A program made the position numbers and the translations under genes. Below the pieces are notes generated by a model. It was not told where the DNA came from. It did not search any database and was given only the letters and a program-made list of their open reading frames with translations. From Oligoflexales bacterium (GTDB lineage Bacteria; Bdellovibrionota_B; Oligoflexia; Oligoflexales; RGVZ01), in the NCBI GenBank assembly GCA_947479535.1, contig CANJZQ010000011.1, forward strand, positions 1 through 54,833: DNA of 54,833 nt, written 5' to 3'. Shown piece by piece: positions 15,422 to 23,661 of this stretch; the first letter of the stretch is position 1; every line of letters begins with the position of its first letter.

Positions 15422-17173
15422 ATGCAGAAGAAGAAAAAAATCTATTGGCTGACCACGCCGGTTACCGACCATGTGCGGGCATTGGAGAACCAGCTGAAGC
15501 ACAGCGGGTTCCATTGTGACTTCTTTTCGAGCCTCGATGCCCTGATGTCTGCTGTGGCTGCCCGCCGCACCACAATCGTGGTCATCGGAGACCTCGGTTC
15601 CCTGGAAAAGGAAAATGCTGCGCTGCGCTACCTCGCCCAGAGGCCTGAGCTGCAAGGGGTTCGGTTTATCCTGACCCCGCTTCACATGCGCCCGGGAACC
15701 ATGGGCCTTGCCGCGGCATTCAACTTCCGCGACATCGTGCCTATGGATCTACCGCCGGTCATCTGGGCGGAACGATTTATTTTTGCGACATCGACCAGCC
15801 CTGATCCGCTGCCAATGACTCCGGCCATGATTGGCATGAACCAGTTGGCCTCGGTGCACCTGCCGGCGCGCGTTGTCTGGATTTCCCGCGACCAGATCTG
15901 GATTGAGTCACGCCTGGAGGCAGCGGTTGGCACAACACTGAGCCTGCACGGCAGCCTGGCCGATGCGGTTGGCTTGCCCAGCCTCAAGCTTGAGGTCATC
16001 GCCAAACGAAACAGTTTCCTGTTCTACCGGTTTTCACAGGCCACCATTTGCAAATGGTCCCTGCCAGAAAAATTCCAACAACCTGCTCAGTTTGTCCTGC
16101 GTGATTTGCGAGCAACCGGTGTCGGCCCCAGCTGCCGCATCTTTGTTGCCATTGAATCACCCGGCCTTCGAACCGAAATCATTGACGCCCTGCCGCCACC
16201 ACACTTCAAACTTTCGGCAGCACTGCAACGCCATGGCATTCCGGTTGAGCCCCGCTATTTTTCACCAGACATCGTCCTGATCGAAGACACTTTGGCAGCC
16301 GATGCAGGAGGGGCACAATTTGCAGCCCTGATGAACAATATTGAACCCAACGTCCCCGTCCTGATACTCGGCGAAAAGATCGACTTTGCGGCCGCCCGTA
16401 ATGCCTTCCACCACCGTCCGGTTTTTATGCTGCCCCAGAAAGCCAGCCTTGTTCGGGAGGCCATCAAAAACCGCTTTGCCACCAGAACCATCAAAGCCCC
16501 GGAATTTGATCAGCTGGACCTCGTTCACTTGCCACCCGAACACGTGCTGTCCTTCGCCGAAATCAGCATTCCAGCGCGATTGACCCGGCTTCATCCGCTG
16601 CAGGGAACGATCCTTACTGGCCTGCCGGTTGGACGGTATGCCCTGGTCAAGATCGAGTCACCACTGCTGACAAAACTATTTGGCCGACCTGTGTTTGCTA
16701 AATTGACAAGCACATACAAGGATCCAAGGCCGGAACATGCGCTGCATCCGCATGTCGCAGAGTTCGCATTTTCTGACCTTGATCGCGGACAGCGGGCCCA
16801 ATTATCTGCGGCACTTCCGGCCTTCGTTGCCGAGCAAATGAAGGGGTTCATCGATCCAGCAGCGGCGGCAACCATTTCAGCACCACCGTCCATGCCAACG
16901 CCCGCATTACCGCACTCTGAACGAGTTAGTTCGGTCGAGGTTGGACCTGCAAAAGTCAAACGTCACATCGATCTGATAAAGAAACTGGCAAAGGTTAAAA
17001 CCAAATGGCGCAAGGACCGTCACTTCAGGCAAACCGTCAAAACCGTTGCCTGGGTTTCTGGTGTGATCGTTGGTCTTTATCTTCTTGTGACTTTGTACGA
17101 ACCCATTGGCGCCACCACCGGTCAAATCTGGAGCGAATCGTTCAAGGCGTTCCGGGACCGCCACGGTCGCTGA
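15422..17173 (+). CDS. Membrane-anchored protein with two degenerate receiver-like domains
   Basis: This is a 583-residue protein of unknown function. Residues 1-115 ('KKIYWLTTPVTDHVRALENQLKHSG' ... 'TTIVVIGDL' ... 'VRFILTP') look like a response-regulator receiver fold with an altered phosphoacceptor region. A similar second domain spans about 260-375 ('CRIFVAIESPG', 'PDIVLIEDTL', 'VPVLILGEK'). Beta-rich, possibly PilZ-like, segments lie between and after them. A single hydrophobic helix near residues 545-570 ('VAWVSGVIVGLYLLVTLY') close to the C-terminus suggests a tail-type membrane anchor with the rest in the cytoplasm. I chose ATG 15422 over an in-frame ATG at 15308, which would overlap the divergent prc start. 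Its last 32 bp overlap the convergent fur gene. Domain calls are by eye. Confidence 0.7.
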   Translation: MQKKKKIYWLTTPVTDHVRALENQLKHSGFHCDFFSSLDALMSAVAARRTTIVVIGDLGSLEKENAALRYLAQRPELQGVRFILTPLHMRPGTMGLAAAFNFRDIVPMDLPPVIWAERFIFATSTSPDPLPMTPAMIGMNQLASVHLPARVVWISRDQIWIESRLEAAVGTTLSLHGSLADAVGLPSLKLEVIAKRNSFLFYRFSQATICKWSLPEKFQQPAQFVLRDLRATGVGPSCRIFVAIESPGLRTEIIDALPPPHFKLSAALQRHGIPVEPRYFSPDIVLIEDTLAADAGGAQFAALMNNIEPNVPVLILGEKIDFAAARNAFHHRPVFMLPQKASLVREAIKNRFATRTIKAPEFDQLDLVHLPPEHVLSFAEISIPARLTRLHPLQGTILTGLPVGRYALVKIESPLLTKLFGRPVFAKLTSTYKDPRPEHALHPHVAEFAFSDLDRGQRAQLSAALPAFVAEQMKGFIDPAAAATISAPPSMPTPALPHSERVSSVEVGPAKVKRHIDLIKKLAKVKTKWRKDRHFRQTVKTVAWVSGVIVGLYLLVTLYEPIGATTGQIWSESFKAFRDRHGR

Positions 17174-17642
17174 ATTCGCAATCTCGCCGCATGCAATGCC
17201 CGTAAAGGTCCAGGCGATGTCCGGTGAGCTTGAAGCCAAGTTGTTCAGCCACTTTTTCCTGCAAGCCCTCGATTTCTTCATTCTCAAATTCCATGACCTT
17301 GCCGCAGTCCAGGCAAACAAGATGGTCATGATGGTGATCCGGGCGATGGATTTCAAAGACAGAACGTCCGTCCCGAAATGACTTCTGATCGGCCAGCCCG
17401 GCCTCCTTCAAAAGGTTCAGGGTCCGGTAAACCGTGGCCAGACCAACCTTCGGGTCTCTCTTGCGGACAATGCCATGCAAATCCTCGGCATCGACATGCC
17501 GGTCCTGGGCCAAAAACTCCTCGACCACAACCTTGCGCTGACGGGTTTGCTTTAAAGCCTGCTTGTCGAGATAAGCATTGAGAACGTCCCAAAACCACTT
17601 GTGAGGCGACGGAGCCCCTGGGGACTTCAATTTTTCAGGCAT
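17142..17642 (-). CDS. fur: Fur-family transcriptional regulator
   Basis: This 166-residue protein has a winged-helix N-terminus ('KQTRQRKVVVEEFLAQDRHVDAEDLHGIVRKRDPKVGLATVYRTLNLLKEAGL' pattern, quoted here as the family hallmark ATVYRTLNLL). It also has the metal-binding 'HHHDHLVCLDCGKVMEFE' region. The structural zinc motif CLDCGK is complete, and a second Cys pair occurs near the C-terminus ('GHCMRRDC'). It is probably an iron-responsive repressor, although Zur, PerR or Mur specificity cannot be excluded by eye. ATG at 17642. The 103-bp divergent promoter region contains a strong palindrome at 17691-17720. The 3' end overlaps the convergent gene by 32 bp. Confidence 0.9.
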   Translation of the reverse strand: MPEKLKSPGAPSPHKWFWDVLNAYLDKQALKQTRQRKVVVEEFLAQDRHVDAEDLHGIVRKRDPKVGLATVYRTLNLLKEAGLADQKSFRDGRSVFEIHRPDHHHDHLVCLDCGKVMEFENEEIEGLQEKVAEQLGFKLTGHRLDLYGHCMRRDCEFSDRGGPGTP

Positions 17643-17690
17643 GGATCACCACCTTTTGACGGAACCAAAGGGTAACATGATAGAATTGGT

Positions 17691-17720
17691 CAAATTAATA
17701 AAGCGACTTTATCCAATTTG
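17691..17720. promoter_or_regulatory. Extended palindrome in fur divergent promoter region (candidate operator)
   Basis: A perfect 6-3-6 inverted repeat ATAAAG-CGA-CTTTAT (17698-17712) is flanked by a second matching pair, CAAATT (17691-17696) and AATTTG (17715-17720). It lies about 50 bp upstream of the fur start and 26 bp upstream of the divergent lipoprotein start, so a bound repressor could control both. It does not closely match the canonical Fur box GATAATGATAATC. Confidence 0.55.
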
Positions 17721-17745
17721 GCAGAATTAGGGGAGCGCCGGCGGC

Positions 17746-18633
17746 ATGACTTTCCACTTCAAAAACACCAGACGCATCGCCTTGGCCACACTCGTTGTCG
17801 GAAGTGTATTTGGCGGCTGCCGCACACCACGGCGTGCAGACCAGGTTGCTGGCGATACCGCAAAATTATTTGTTTCACTGATTGGCATGGAGACAACCTC
17901 TGCCGAATCAAACGCCCAGTCACCCGTTGCCTTTGAACTGTCGGGATGCACAGAGACGACCATTGGCAGCCTGCAGACCAACGGCACCGTTTTGTTCAAG
18001 TCGGGAAAATTCCTTCGCAGCCAAATCTGTGACTTGAAGGTCCGCGCGTTATATTCCTCGGCGGACACACGGTTTATCGGCGAGCCAGGGACGTTATACT
18101 GGGCCAGATCGGTCAAAATTGGCGAAGACAAAACCGGGCAGTTTGTCGCGACGGCAAACCTGCAGCCCATGTTTGAACGCGTGATCCCGCGACAGCCGGG
18201 CAGGACATTCACCATTCAGATTCCAGTGATTTTTACGCCAGCACCAAACGATGCTCCAATTTCGGCATCCTTGGATTGCAATCCAAGAATCGCCAATGTT
18301 GCCGAATATTCCGACGCAAGCGGTGCTCCCAACAAGTCATTCACTTTCGTCGCCGAAGCCCGTGCGGATACCAAATACGCCTGCAAGTTTCTTTGGGTGA
18401 GTGCGGGGGGCATCGGTCAAAAATACCAGGGACGCGTCACAGAGCAGAATTTTGATGGCTTTGCCGACGCCCAGGTAAAACTGAACCCGGTTGAATTGAT
18501 CCTAGTGCCACGCAATGAATCAGGCAGTGGCAGTGAAGCCGCGGGAGGAGATGTAAACGTGACAACCTCGCCAGGCTCTTGTGCCAGTGGCGAGGTCTTT
18601 AATATCGTCACGAGATTGTGCGAAAAAACCTGA
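17746..18633 (+). CDS. Putative lipoprotein of unknown function
   Basis: This 295-residue protein has a signal peptide and probable lipobox FGGC (Cys25). The body looks beta-rich, with two likely domains split near residue 165 ('GRTFTIQIPVIFTPAPNDAP'). It has several Cys that could pair ('SGCTET', 'QICDLK', 'LDCNPR', 'KYACKF'), and the C-terminus 'GSCASGEVFNIVTRLCE' resembles short Cys-bounded tails of secreted proteins. Divergent from fur and downstream of the palindrome, so possible iron control is an inference. It ends one base before the convergent gene's stop. No recognised family. Confidence 0.7.
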   Translation: MTFHFKNTRRIALATLVVGSVFGGCRTPRRADQVAGDTAKLFVSLIGMETTSAESNAQSPVAFELSGCTETTIGSLQTNGTVLFKSGKFLRSQICDLKVRALYSSADTRFIGEPGTLYWARSVKIGEDKTGQFVATANLQPMFERVIPRQPGRTFTIQIPVIFTPAPNDAPISASLDCNPRIANVAEYSDASGAPNKSFTFVAEARADTKYACKFLWVSAGGIGQKYQGRVTEQNFDGFADAQVKLNPVELILVPRNESGSGSEAAGGDVNVTTSPGSCASGEVFNIVTRLCEKT

Positions 18634-18634
18634 T

Positions 18635-19630
18635 TCAGAAATTCGAGATTGAACTGACCGACGGCATGTCGAAACTCTCGTCTTCCACTTGATTGCCGCT
18701 GAGGTCCCATGCCACCGGCAGGGTTGCCAGCGAGCTGCCCAGCATAAAGTCTGAACCGTCGCGCGAGTTTCCTGCGGCGCCAGCCTCTTCAGCAAGCATC
18801 ATGTCGGCTTCCTGGACAGGACTGCGGCGGCGCATGCGGACCACCAGATAAATTCCAAGGACGACAGCGGCACCGGCACCAGCAGCAGTCGCCGCTTTTT
18901 TCTGATCAAAACGCTTCGGGGCCTCGCCCTTCACGCCAATGGAAACCATCGAGTTCCATGCCGCTTCAAAAACAGGATTATTCGGGTTCGAAATCGATTC
19001 TGCAAGGTCGGTATAGGTCAACAAGTACTGTTTTTCTGAACCGGAAACCAGAATGTGCATCTGCATCACTGCGACATCACTCAACACCATGGACGAGTAC
19101 ATGACGAGTCCATCGTTGGTGCCGTGATAGTTGAAAAACTTGTGCTCTGTAACCTTGTAATCACGAACAACTGCACTTTGACCAAAGCGTTTTTCAAGTT
19201 CTGTCTGGAGTTCAAGCGCCCGCTGTTCGTCAATGGTGGCCGGATTCTGGATCGCGGCCACGGTAATGTTGCGGCGAAACGTCGTCTGATCCTTGCCGGT
19301 TTGAGCCGCAGCCTTTTCTGCTGCTCCCTTGTCTGCCATTGGTTCTTGCATCACGAGGCTGGCACCAGCCATACCTTCGGTCACTTCCCAGCCCTGAGGC
19401 GGAGTGATGTCAACACCGGCAATCTCTGCACCAAACGCGACCCGGGATTTTACGGCAAAAAGGCTTGCAACGAGCAGGGCTGGGACCAGGATTTTAAGCA
19501 GGTCTGTTTTTTCCCAACGCCGCTTTGCCTTCAAGCGGCTACTGGGAATGGTGACGCCAGTCTGGGTCGCCAGGATGATTGGGATCTTGGTGGCAGTTAC
19601 AAGTAACGTCTGAGGTCTACTGTGGTTCAT
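18635..19630 (-). CDS. Envelope protein with N-terminal signal and C-terminal membrane helix, unknown function
   Basis: This 331-residue protein starts at an ATG with GGAGAA 8 bases upstream, so the unusually long leader appears real. About 42 residues precede a hydrophobic segment 'LLKILVPALLVASLFAV' and a signal-peptidase-like site 'AFGAE'. The middle domain (about 70-235, 'GVDITPPQGWEV' ... 'HILVSGSEKQYLLTYTDLAE' ... 'FEAAWNSMVSIGV') resembles PsbP/DcrB-like alpha-beta domains in layout. A second helix 'AGAGAAVVLGIYLVVRMRRR' follows, then an acidic tail. Probably inner-membrane anchored with a periplasmic domain. Divergent from the FAH gene across an AT-rich gap. Confidence 0.7.
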   Translation of the reverse strand: MNHSRPQTLLVTATKIPIILATQTGVTIPSSRLKAKRRWEKTDLLKILVPALLVASLFAVKSRVAFGAEIAGVDITPPQGWEVTEGMAGASLVMQEPMADKGAAEKAAAQTGKDQTTFRRNITVAAIQNPATIDEQRALELQTELEKRFGQSAVVRDYKVTEHKFFNYHGTNDGLVMYSSMVLSDVAVMQMHILVSGSEKQYLLTYTDLAESISNPNNPVFEAAWNSMVSIGVKGEAPKRFDQKKAATAAGAGAAVVLGIYLVVRMRRRSPVQEADMMLAEEAGAAGNSRDGSDFMLGSSLATLPVAWDLSGNQVEDESFDMPSVSSISNF

Positions 19631-19668
19631 TGGTTCGTTTCTCCATCACAACTTCAGCTAAAAACACC

Positions 19669-19800
19669 GCTTCAACAACAACTCTCGACGTTTTATATAT
19701 ATCAATAGATTTTATTAAAATCAATGCAATTCTATTAAAAATTATAAAATCAACAAAAAGAACTACATGAAAAATAAAATCCAATATAATCGGTAGGTTA
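19669..19800. other. AT-rich island in divergent intergenic region
   Basis: This stretch is far more AT-rich than its surroundings (runs such as TATATATATCAATAGATTTT and AAAAATTATAAAAT). It lies between the divergent genes at 19630 and 19880. TATAAT at 19785-19790 could be a -10 element for the FAH gene, but no convincing -35 precedes it. It may act as an upstream (UP) element or a binding site for a nucleoid protein. Confidence 0.5.
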
Positions 19801-19810
19801 TAAACTGCTC

Positions 19811-19849
19811 TAACGGATGATGGCAGACAAAAACCGCAAAGATCCGTTA
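19811..19849. promoter_or_regulatory. Inverted repeat TAACGGAT/ATCCGTTA upstream of FAH gene
   Basis: Perfect 8-bp arms (19811-19818 and 19842-19849) are separated by 23 bp and lie 30-70 bp upstream of the FAH start. They could be two half-sites for a dimeric regulator, or a leader hairpin. Nothing else here supports one over the other. Confidence 0.4.
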
Positions 19850-19879
19850 CCTTTAACGTTCCATTGAACGGGAGTCCCA

Positions 19880-20539
19880 ATGCACGCAACACAAGCCGTC
19901 CGCGCCATCTACTGCATTGGCCGCAACTTTGGCGCTCACGCACGCGAACTGGGCAACGCGATCCCAACCAGCCCCGTCGTTTTCCTGAAGTCTCCGTCTG
20001 CCATCCGGGGCCCTGCCGAATCAGGAAGGATCGCCTACCCTGACGAGACCTTTCACCACGAAGTGGAGCTTGTGCTTCACATCGGATCTTCACCCGCCCC
20101 CGGCGAAAAAAACCTCCTGCGCCATGTTGACCAGATTGCCCTGGGACTGGACTTGACCCGGCGCGAGGTCCAGAACCGCCTGAAAAAAGAAGGTCTGCCG
20201 TGGACCGAGGCCAAAAGCTTCAAGGGCGCTGCCGTGCTCTCATCTTTCGTCCCACTGATTCATCGCGGGGATCCGGTGGATACCCTCACCCGGCTGGAGG
20301 CGGCCGACTTCACCCTGTGGGTCAACGGCGAAAGGCGGCAGCATGGCGCACCGCGGGAAATGACCTTCAATCTGGAGATTATCCTGGGCACCATCAACGA
20401 CTCACACGGACTTTTTCCCGGTGACATCATCTATACGGGAACGCCCGAAGGGGTCGGCCCACTGCGCGTGGGCGACGGGTTCAGGTTGGAACTCAACCTG
20501 GATGGAAAACGCGTCATCAATGAAGACGGTATGCTTTGA
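19880..20539 (+). CDS. Fumarylacetoacetate hydrolase family protein (acylpyruvase-like)
   Basis: These 219 residues match the short single-domain FAH family (E. coli YcgM, human FAHD1 size class). 'IYCIGRNFGAHARELGN' is at the N-terminus, then 'FLKSPSAI', 'HHEVELVLHIG' with the metal-ligand Glu pair, and 'GDIIYTGTPEGVGPLRVGD' near the C-terminus. It probably hydrolyses C-C bonds of acylpyruvates or decarboxylates oxaloacetate in the cytoplasm; the substrate is unpredictable by sequence. ATG at 19880 with GGGAG 5 bases upstream. Monocistronic, with a 16-bp gap to the convergent mlaD-like gene. Confidence 0.9.
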   Translation: MHATQAVRAIYCIGRNFGAHARELGNAIPTSPVVFLKSPSAIRGPAESGRIAYPDETFHHEVELVLHIGSSPAPGEKNLLRHVDQIALGLDLTRREVQNRLKKEGLPWTEAKSFKGAAVLSSFVPLIHRGDPVDTLTRLEAADFTLWVNGERRQHGAPREMTFNLEIILGTINDSHGLFPGDIIYTGTPEGVGPLRVGDGFRLELNLDGKRVINEDGML

Positions 20540-20555
20540 AACTGACGGATCCCGT

Positions 20556-22022
20556 TTAGCGAGCCAATGCCGCGGCACCAAACAGGGTCCGCAAGTCGTT
20601 GTCGTTAAAGCTAAGTCCAGCACCAAAATAATATTTTGGTTTCTTGTTTTCAATGCGCGTCACTGGATCAAGGCGCGTCAGATCATCAACACCGACAATG
20701 GCCGAAACATGATTGAAGAATAGAGCACTTGCGTAAGCTTTCAAATGGGCAACGCGGCGGAACTCATTGTCTTTGGTCTTCCAGTCGAAGGCCTCGGCAC
20801 TGACCTTCAAGCGGTCACGGAACAAGTAAAAGTCGGCTGCAAACCCGCCGGTGGATTCAAACAAGCCAAAGCGCAAACCAGCAATTCCAAAGCGTTTGGC
20901 AAACTGAAGGTTATACCGCAGCGACTTGCGGTCCTGAATGATTTCTCGTGTTTGTGTCGTCGTTGGATCGTCGTCGACCGTCGGCTCTTCGGTGATGGTC
21001 TTGGTCGTCCGCTCGATCTGTTCACCCTGAATATCAGTTGCACCCAAGAGGTAGTAACGGTCAGGCCGCGTGCGGAAAACCATGTTGAAGTAATTCTGCC
21101 CGGTCTGGTCGTTACGGAATTCACCGCGATACTCGACACCGACTTCAAGTTTCTTGACTGGGGAAAGAACCTCTCGCAAATCTTTAATTGCGCCTTCGAT
21201 CTCGGCAATGGTTGACTCATCAGACAAAAGCTTACCGATCGTGCCTTCGCCGCGTTCAACCTTTTCGGCAATCATGCGAATGTTTTTGCTCGCACCCTTG
21301 ACGTCGCCCATGGATTCGTCAAACGATGCAATGATGTTTTGCAGCTTTGCCCTGTTTCCCTTGTCGAGAACATCGCGCAGTCCTTCCGTAAATCCCTTGA
21401 TGTTGGCAACAATCGCCTTCACATCTTCGGGTCGGTCACCGACTGCACCACGCAAGGCAGCGAGTGTCTTGCGCAGGTCTGACGAGCTATCGTGGATGTT
21501 GCCAACAATCTCTCCGATATTTTTCCGGCCATCGTCGGAGCCCATCACATCGGCCAAAACGCCGGTGATCTTCTTGACGTCGCGCCCGATACTTCCTGCC
21601 AGGGCAAGCACTGCCTGCATGTCGGTCGTGCCTTCTGCCTTTGGAATCATACCGCCTTTGGGGATGTAGAGTCCGTTGTCCTCTGGACGCACGATTTCAA
21701 GGAACACATCACCGAGAAGGCCGCGGGTGCGAACTTCGATGTGGGAACCCTCTGGGATTTTGACGTGGATGTCGATTTCCATGTCAACCCGCGTCATGTT
21801 GACGTCGAGGCGGACGTTTTTCACCTTTCCGATGATGACACCGTTGGTCTTGACGTGGGTCTTGGCGATGATGCCAGCCGCATCACTGAGGATGGTGTAG
21901 TAATTATTTCGCTTGCCCGACTCAAAGCTGTCGGGACTCAGGACAAAAAACATGTATACCAGCGTGGAAAGCGCCACCAGCGTAAAGAGTCCCACCTTGA
22001 ACTCTGTGCCAAGCGTTTTCAT
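20556..22022 (-). CDS. mlaD: MCE/MlaD-family protein with long C-terminal, barrel-like region
   Basis: This 488-residue protein opens with a membrane helix 'FKVGLFTLVALSTLVYMFFVL' and an MCE domain (about 35-115, 'YYTILSDAAGIIAKTHVKTNGVIIGKVKNVRL', abbreviated here as the GxxxxxxVxxxGxxIGxV pattern). A helical region with heptad-like segments follows (about 120-270). The last ~210 residues have alternating beta strands ('EVGVEYRGEF', 'YNLQFAKRFGIAGLRFGLF', 'KYYFGAGLSF'), resembling an outer-membrane barrel. E. coli MlaD is only about 180 residues. Long MlaD proteins with a fused barrel that bridge the envelope have been described in diderm Firmicutes. I prefer the ATG at 22022; GTG codons 12-15 bases upstream are alternatives. 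Third gene of mlaEFD. Confidence 0.88.
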   Translation of the reverse strand: MKTLGTEFKVGLFTLVALSTLVYMFFVLSPDSFESGKRNNYYTILSDAAGIIAKTHVKTNGVIIGKVKNVRLDVNMTRVDMEIDIHVKIPEGSHIEVRTRGLLGDVFLEIVRPEDNGLYIPKGGMIPKAEGTTDMQAVLALAGSIGRDVKKITGVLADVMGSDDGRKNIGEIVGNIHDSSSDLRKTLAALRGAVGDRPEDVKAIVANIKGFTEGLRDVLDKGNRAKLQNIIASFDESMGDVKGASKNIRMIAEKVERGEGTIGKLLSDESTIAEIEGAIKDLREVLSPVKKLEVGVEYRGEFRNDQTGQNYFNMVFRTRPDRYYLLGATDIQGEQIERTTKTITEEPTVDDDPTTTQTREIIQDRKSLRYNLQFAKRFGIAGLRFGLFESTGGFAADFYLFRDRLKVSAEAFDWKTKDNEFRRVAHLKAYASALFFNHVSAIVGVDDLTRLDPVTRIENKKPKYYFGAGLSFNDNDLRTLFGAAALAR

Positions 22023-22071
22023 CTCGTTTATCACCACCCCTGCAAGTTAGATGCGTTGCGACAGGAATTCC

Positions 22072-22821
22072 CTACAGAAATTCCATCGGCCCTTCGACAC
22101 TTCCAGAAAAAAACTGCCGAACCACCGGGTCCTTCGTTTTTCTAAATTCCTCAGGCGAACCCGCGAGGGCGACCTTCCCCTGGTAAAGCATCACTATGTT
22201 TTCGGCTGTTGCCAGCGCGGCCTTTAGGTCGTGCGAAATCACAATCGAGGATACGCCCGGAACATCCCGGTTTATTTGGACGATAAGGCCGTCAATCATC
22301 TCTGAAACGAGCGGGTCCATCCCCGTGGTAGGCTCGTCATAAAGCAGGAATTTTGGTTTTGTGACAAGAGCGCGGGCCAAGCCCACCCGTTTCTTTTCAC
22401 CAGTCGAAAGTTCCGTTGGATATTTATGCTGGATGCCCGGCAAACCAACCAAGGCCAAAACCTGTTCGACCCTTTCCAACATGGCGGGCAGGGGCTGCCT
22501 GGTATGTTCCCGTAACGGAAAGATGACGTTTTCACCAACTGTCATACTGTCAAAGAGTGCGGCATTCTGGAACAACATCCCAAACTTGCGCCGGTAAAGG
22601 CGCAGCTGTTCCTCGTCCAGTCTGGTGATGTCTTCGCCATCAACGATGATTTCACCGCGGTCCGGGTGCATCAAGCCCATCAAGTTCTTGATCGTCACTG
22701 ATTTTCCCTCACCAGATTTACCGATGATGAAAGTGATCTTGCCCGGTGGAATGACAATAGACAGATCGTCCAGAACGATCCTTTTGCCAAATGCCTTGCG
22801 GACATTTTTAAATTCAATCAA
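22072..22821 (-). CDS. mlaF: Mla lipid-transport ABC ATPase (MlaF-like)
   Basis: This 249-residue ATPase has Walker A GKSGEGKSV, a motif variant shared by MlaF-type proteins, signature LSTGEKKRVGLARAL and Walker B FLLYDEPTTGMDP. It energises phospholipid transfer by the MlaE permease at the inner membrane. Its ATG overlaps the mlaE stop as ATGA, and mlaD follows 50 bp later. Signature LSTGE rather than LSGGQ is seen in this branch. Confidence 0.95.
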   Translation of the reverse strand: MIEFKNVRKAFGKRIVLDDLSIVIPPGKITFIIGKSGEGKSVTIKNLMGLMHPDRGEIIVDGEDITRLDEEQLRLYRRKFGMLFQNAALFDSMTVGENVIFPLREHTRQPLPAMLERVEQVLALVGLPGIQHKYPTELSTGEKKRVGLARALVTKPKFLLYDEPTTGMDPLVSEMIDGLIVQINRDVPGVSSIVISHDLKAALATAENIVMLYQGKVALAGSPEEFRKTKDPVVRQFFSGSVEGPMEFL

Positions 22822-23609
22822 AACTTCACCTGTGCATAGGTCAGCAAGACATCACAGCAAAGGATCGCAAGCAGGCTAACGACCACAGAATTGGTTGTTG
22901 CAACGCCGACACCCTTGGCGCCGCCGGATGCGCGGAGTCCGTAGCGACATGCAATCAAACTCATCAGCACGGCAAACACCGCAGATTTCTCCAGACCGTT
23001 CCAGATGTCGGTCATATTGACGATTTGCGTCATCTTTTCGATGAAAATCCCAACGTCGACCCGGAATATCCCAACACCTGTTGTGTAAGCGCCGATGACG
23101 CCAATAAAGATAAAGACGACACACAATAGCGGAATGATCGCAAGCGATGCGATGAAGCGTGGAACAACCAGGTAGTTTACCGGATCGACACCCATGGCCT
23201 CCATTGCATCAATTTGTTCATTGACTCGCATGGTTGCAATTTCTGCAGTCATCGCAGACCCAACGCGTCCGGAAATAAGAAACCCCGTCATCAGCGGAGC
23301 AAGTTCCCTGGTAAGGGCCTTTGCCGTGGCCGCTCCCATGAGTCCCTCAGCCTTGAAAATTTGGAAAATACCGCCGATTTGCAGGCCAAAAACAGCACCT
23401 GTAAAAAAACCGGTGAGCAAAATGATGTTTAGCGATTGATTGCCGATAAATTCAAGTTGCTGAAAAACAAGGGAGGTTCGCATTGGCTGACGGACGGTTT
23501 GCTTGAGGACGTCACCGACGTAAACAAAAAATTTTCCGATCTCCACCAGCCGGGCCGTTGTTTCAACGCCTAGCCAATTTACCGCAATTTCCGCTGTACG
23601 AACTGGCAT
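22818..23609 (-). CDS. mlaE: Mla lipid-transport permease (MlaE-like)
   Basis: This 263-residue permease has the MlaE-family signature 'ELAPLMTGFLISGRVGSAMTAE', 'MRVNEQIDAMEAMGVDP' and 'PRFIASLAIIPLL', plus about five hydrophobic segments. It forms the inner-membrane core that with MlaF and MlaD moves phospholipids between membranes. It begins 52 bp after the stop of an ArsA-like gene on the same strand, so tatA-arsA-arsA-mlaEFD may be one transcript. No mlaB or mlaC homologue is visible here. Confidence 0.95.
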   Translation of the reverse strand: MPVRTAEIAVNWLGVETTARLVEIGKFFVYVGDVLKQTVRQPMRTSLVFQQLEFIGNQSLNIILLTGFFTGAVFGLQIGGIFQIFKAEGLMGAATAKALTRELAPLMTGFLISGRVGSAMTAEIATMRVNEQIDAMEAMGVDPVNYLVVPRFIASLAIIPLLCVVFIFIGVIGAYTTGVGIFRVDVGIFIEKMTQIVNMTDIWNGLEKSAVFAVLMSLIACRYGLRASGGAKGVGVATTNSVVVSLLAILCCDVLLTYAQVKF

Positions 23610-23661
23610 GAATCACCGCATATGAGAGATGCAGGACGGCACACCATTCATTATCAGTCAT

